Source: Nitrososphaeria archaeon
Lineage (GTDB): Archaea; Thermoproteota; Nitrososphaeria; Conexivisphaerales; UBA164
Reading direction: 5' to 3'
Assembly (NCBI GenBank): GCA_029775955.1
Contig: JARVJW010000116.1
Span: 1 to 6,902 of the forward strand
Length of the DNA: 6,902 nt
Shown here one piece after another: positions 5,852-6,902 of this stretch (the first letter of the stretch is position 1; every line of letters starts with the position of its first letter). A model generated the notes under the pieces. That model saw nothing but the letters and a program-made list of their open reading frames with translations, was not told the DNA's origin and did no database searches. Both the position numbers and the translations under genes were made by a program.

Positions 5852-6902
5852 CTATAATATATATGAAGATAAAGGAAATACTGAAGGCGATAAAGCCATG
5901 AGCCATCCATGGAGATCCAGGGGGGATAAGAGGACAATTATCGGGCGCTACGAGCCACAGGAGGAAGTAATGAAGTACCTCACGGACATGCAGAACGCGA
6001 TAAGGCGCGCCCTTGAAGTTGCCTATGAAATGGCTATACGCGATTACAATAGGATACCTTCGCCAATTGCATTGAGGAAGATGGTCAAGCCGTGGTTCGT
6101 GTCAAACTACGATTATGCAATTCACCACCTCAACCCCGTGTGTGTTTCCGCCGTTGCCATGCTCCGGTCATATAAGAAGAACCATCATGGCGAGCTGAGG
6201 ATACCTGTTGTAAAGAAGCTTGAAATGAGGATTGACGGCGAGCTGTTCAAGGTTGAAGGTGACAAAGTGAGGGTAACGCTCCAGCCCGGACATTACGCTT
6301 ACGTCCCAATAAACACTGAGAACAAGCACTTCCTGGAATACAGCAAGGGCAAAGCTTCAGAGCTCTTGCTGACTGACAATTTTGTATGTGTAACTTTCAC
6401 CATATCGGAAGTGGAAAGGACCTTAGGTGGTAGCTTCGTGGCGCAGGATCTGAACTTCTCCACGATAGATTCCACGTTTGCGACGGTGAATGCTGGTAGG
6501 ACTGCGCTGAAAGGAACTTATACACAGAGCATTTCTAACATAGTGCACATACAGAACGACTTCTCCAGGAGGAGGAAGAGCCTACAGAAGCACATACACA
6601 ACAAACAGAAGAAGTACAGGAAACTGCGCCAGGCCAGAGGCAGGCAGAAGAACCGTGTCAATGATGCCTTGCAAAAGCTAACTACGCAGATGGTAAAGGA
6701 AAACCCAGGCGCATCGTTTGTCTTTGAAGACTTGAACGGAATAAGGACTAGTGGAAACAACAGGAAGTTCAGGACAAAGTTGAACAAATGAAAGGCTTTA
6801 CCAGAAGATGATTGAATACAAGTCTCAATACAAGACCGTTTACGTGAACCCAAGGGGAACTTCAGAGTGTCCTGCAAGTGGTGATAACTTGGGGGATATC
6901 GA
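5820..6902 (+). mobile_element. IS200/IS605-type TnpB element, left end and body, truncated by the window edge
   Basis: The element appears to begin where the transporter reading frame breaks, about 78 bases before the probable tnpB start, a usual left-end length for tnpB-only (IS1341-like) elements, which lack terminal inverted repeats. No tnpA frame is seen on the left. The sequence is richer in G+C than the chromosomal genes at 36-3837. The exact left boundary, target motif and any guide-RNA-bearing right end cannot be set: the right end is outside the window. Confidence 0.55.
5898..6902 (+). pseudogene. tnpB: TnpB (OrfB) RNA-guided nuclease gene, frameshifted and partial
   Basis: TnpB proteins of IS200/IS605-type elements are RuvC-like nucleases guided by an RNA from the element's right end. 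The ATG at 5898 is the likely start (MSHPWRSRGDK), with a weak AAGGCGAT upstream; the frame stays open back to 5814 only because it runs through the transporter fragment. Numbered from 5898, the RuvC Asp is D184 in AQDLNFS and the second acidic residue is E277 in FVFEDLNGIR; the basic segment SRRRKSLQKHIHNKQKKYRK lies between. The frame ends at a TGA (6789-6791). A shifted frame from 6796 resumes family sequence: LYQKMIEYKSQYKTVYVNPR, then GTSECPASG. A deletion has therefore removed a few residues near 6789. The zinc-ribbon pair C-P-x-C-G reads CPASG, its second Cys now Ser (AGT, 6877-6879). The C-terminus is off the window. The product is almost surely inactive. Confidence 0.85.

Noticed and set aside
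5814..5897. N-terminal extension of tnpB from TTG 5814
   Set aside because: The first codons overlap the MFS fragment and the leader; the family-like part starts after the ATG at 5898. An ATG at 5835 remains possible but less likely.
6518..6877. 119-codon minus-strand open frame
   Set aside because: It is antisense to tnpB, whose catalytic motifs are readable; its Phe- and Leu-rich sequence is the complement of the Lys-rich region.

Overview
The window looks like a piece of an archaeal chromosome, most likely from a Thermoplasmata-type acidophile (Ferroplasma or Thermoplasma relatives); the lineage is an inference. The evidence is an archaeal class I CCA-adding enzyme, an archaeal-type Dph2 with its three spaced cysteines, ribosomal protein L10e (uL16), AT-rich TATA-like boxes about 24 to 30 bases before start codons (a leaderless-transcript layout), and TTG starts with no clear Shine-Dalgarno site.

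Layout. Bases 1-1040 carry two plus-strand genes: a histidine phosphatase with a promoter at the window edge, and a small unrecognised protein with two short hydrophobic segments. Bases 1014-3870 carry a minus-strand operon, promoter to end: rpl10e, dph2, cca. All three serve translation: a 50S protein at the tRNA-binding face, an enzyme of diphthamide synthesis on elongation factor 2, and the enzyme that builds the tRNA 3' CCA end. rpl10e and dph2 overlap by 29 bases, dph2 and cca are 33 bases apart, and cca overlaps the small plus-strand gene tail to tail by 27 bases. The CCA enzyme has Asn where the third catalytic Asp of the family is expected.

Bases about 3890-5580 hold no intact gene. 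The minus strand is full of coding debris broken by many frameshifts and stops. The half nearest rpl10e is a decayed DDE transposase (IS5-like) whose N-terminal region, second Asp, catalytic Glu region and C-terminus can be read in different frames. The other half is decayed protein-like sequence I could not identify. A 9-bp direct repeat, GCATAAATT, lies at both edges and could be an old target-site duplication.

Bases 5587-5818 hold the promoter and first ~42 codons of an MFS transporter gene (GTFLDGYDISIIG). Its reading frame is lost where an IS200/IS605-type TnpB element begins. That tnpB is itself damaged: a frameshift with a stop at 6789 and a Cys-to-Ser change in the zinc-ribbon motif. 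It runs off the right edge.

Overall this is a compact, conserved translation operon next to a graveyard of insertion sequences. I did not find a convincing new defence or metabolic system. The best leads are the altered CCA active site, the unidentified decayed coding region, and the transporter cut by a TnpB element.
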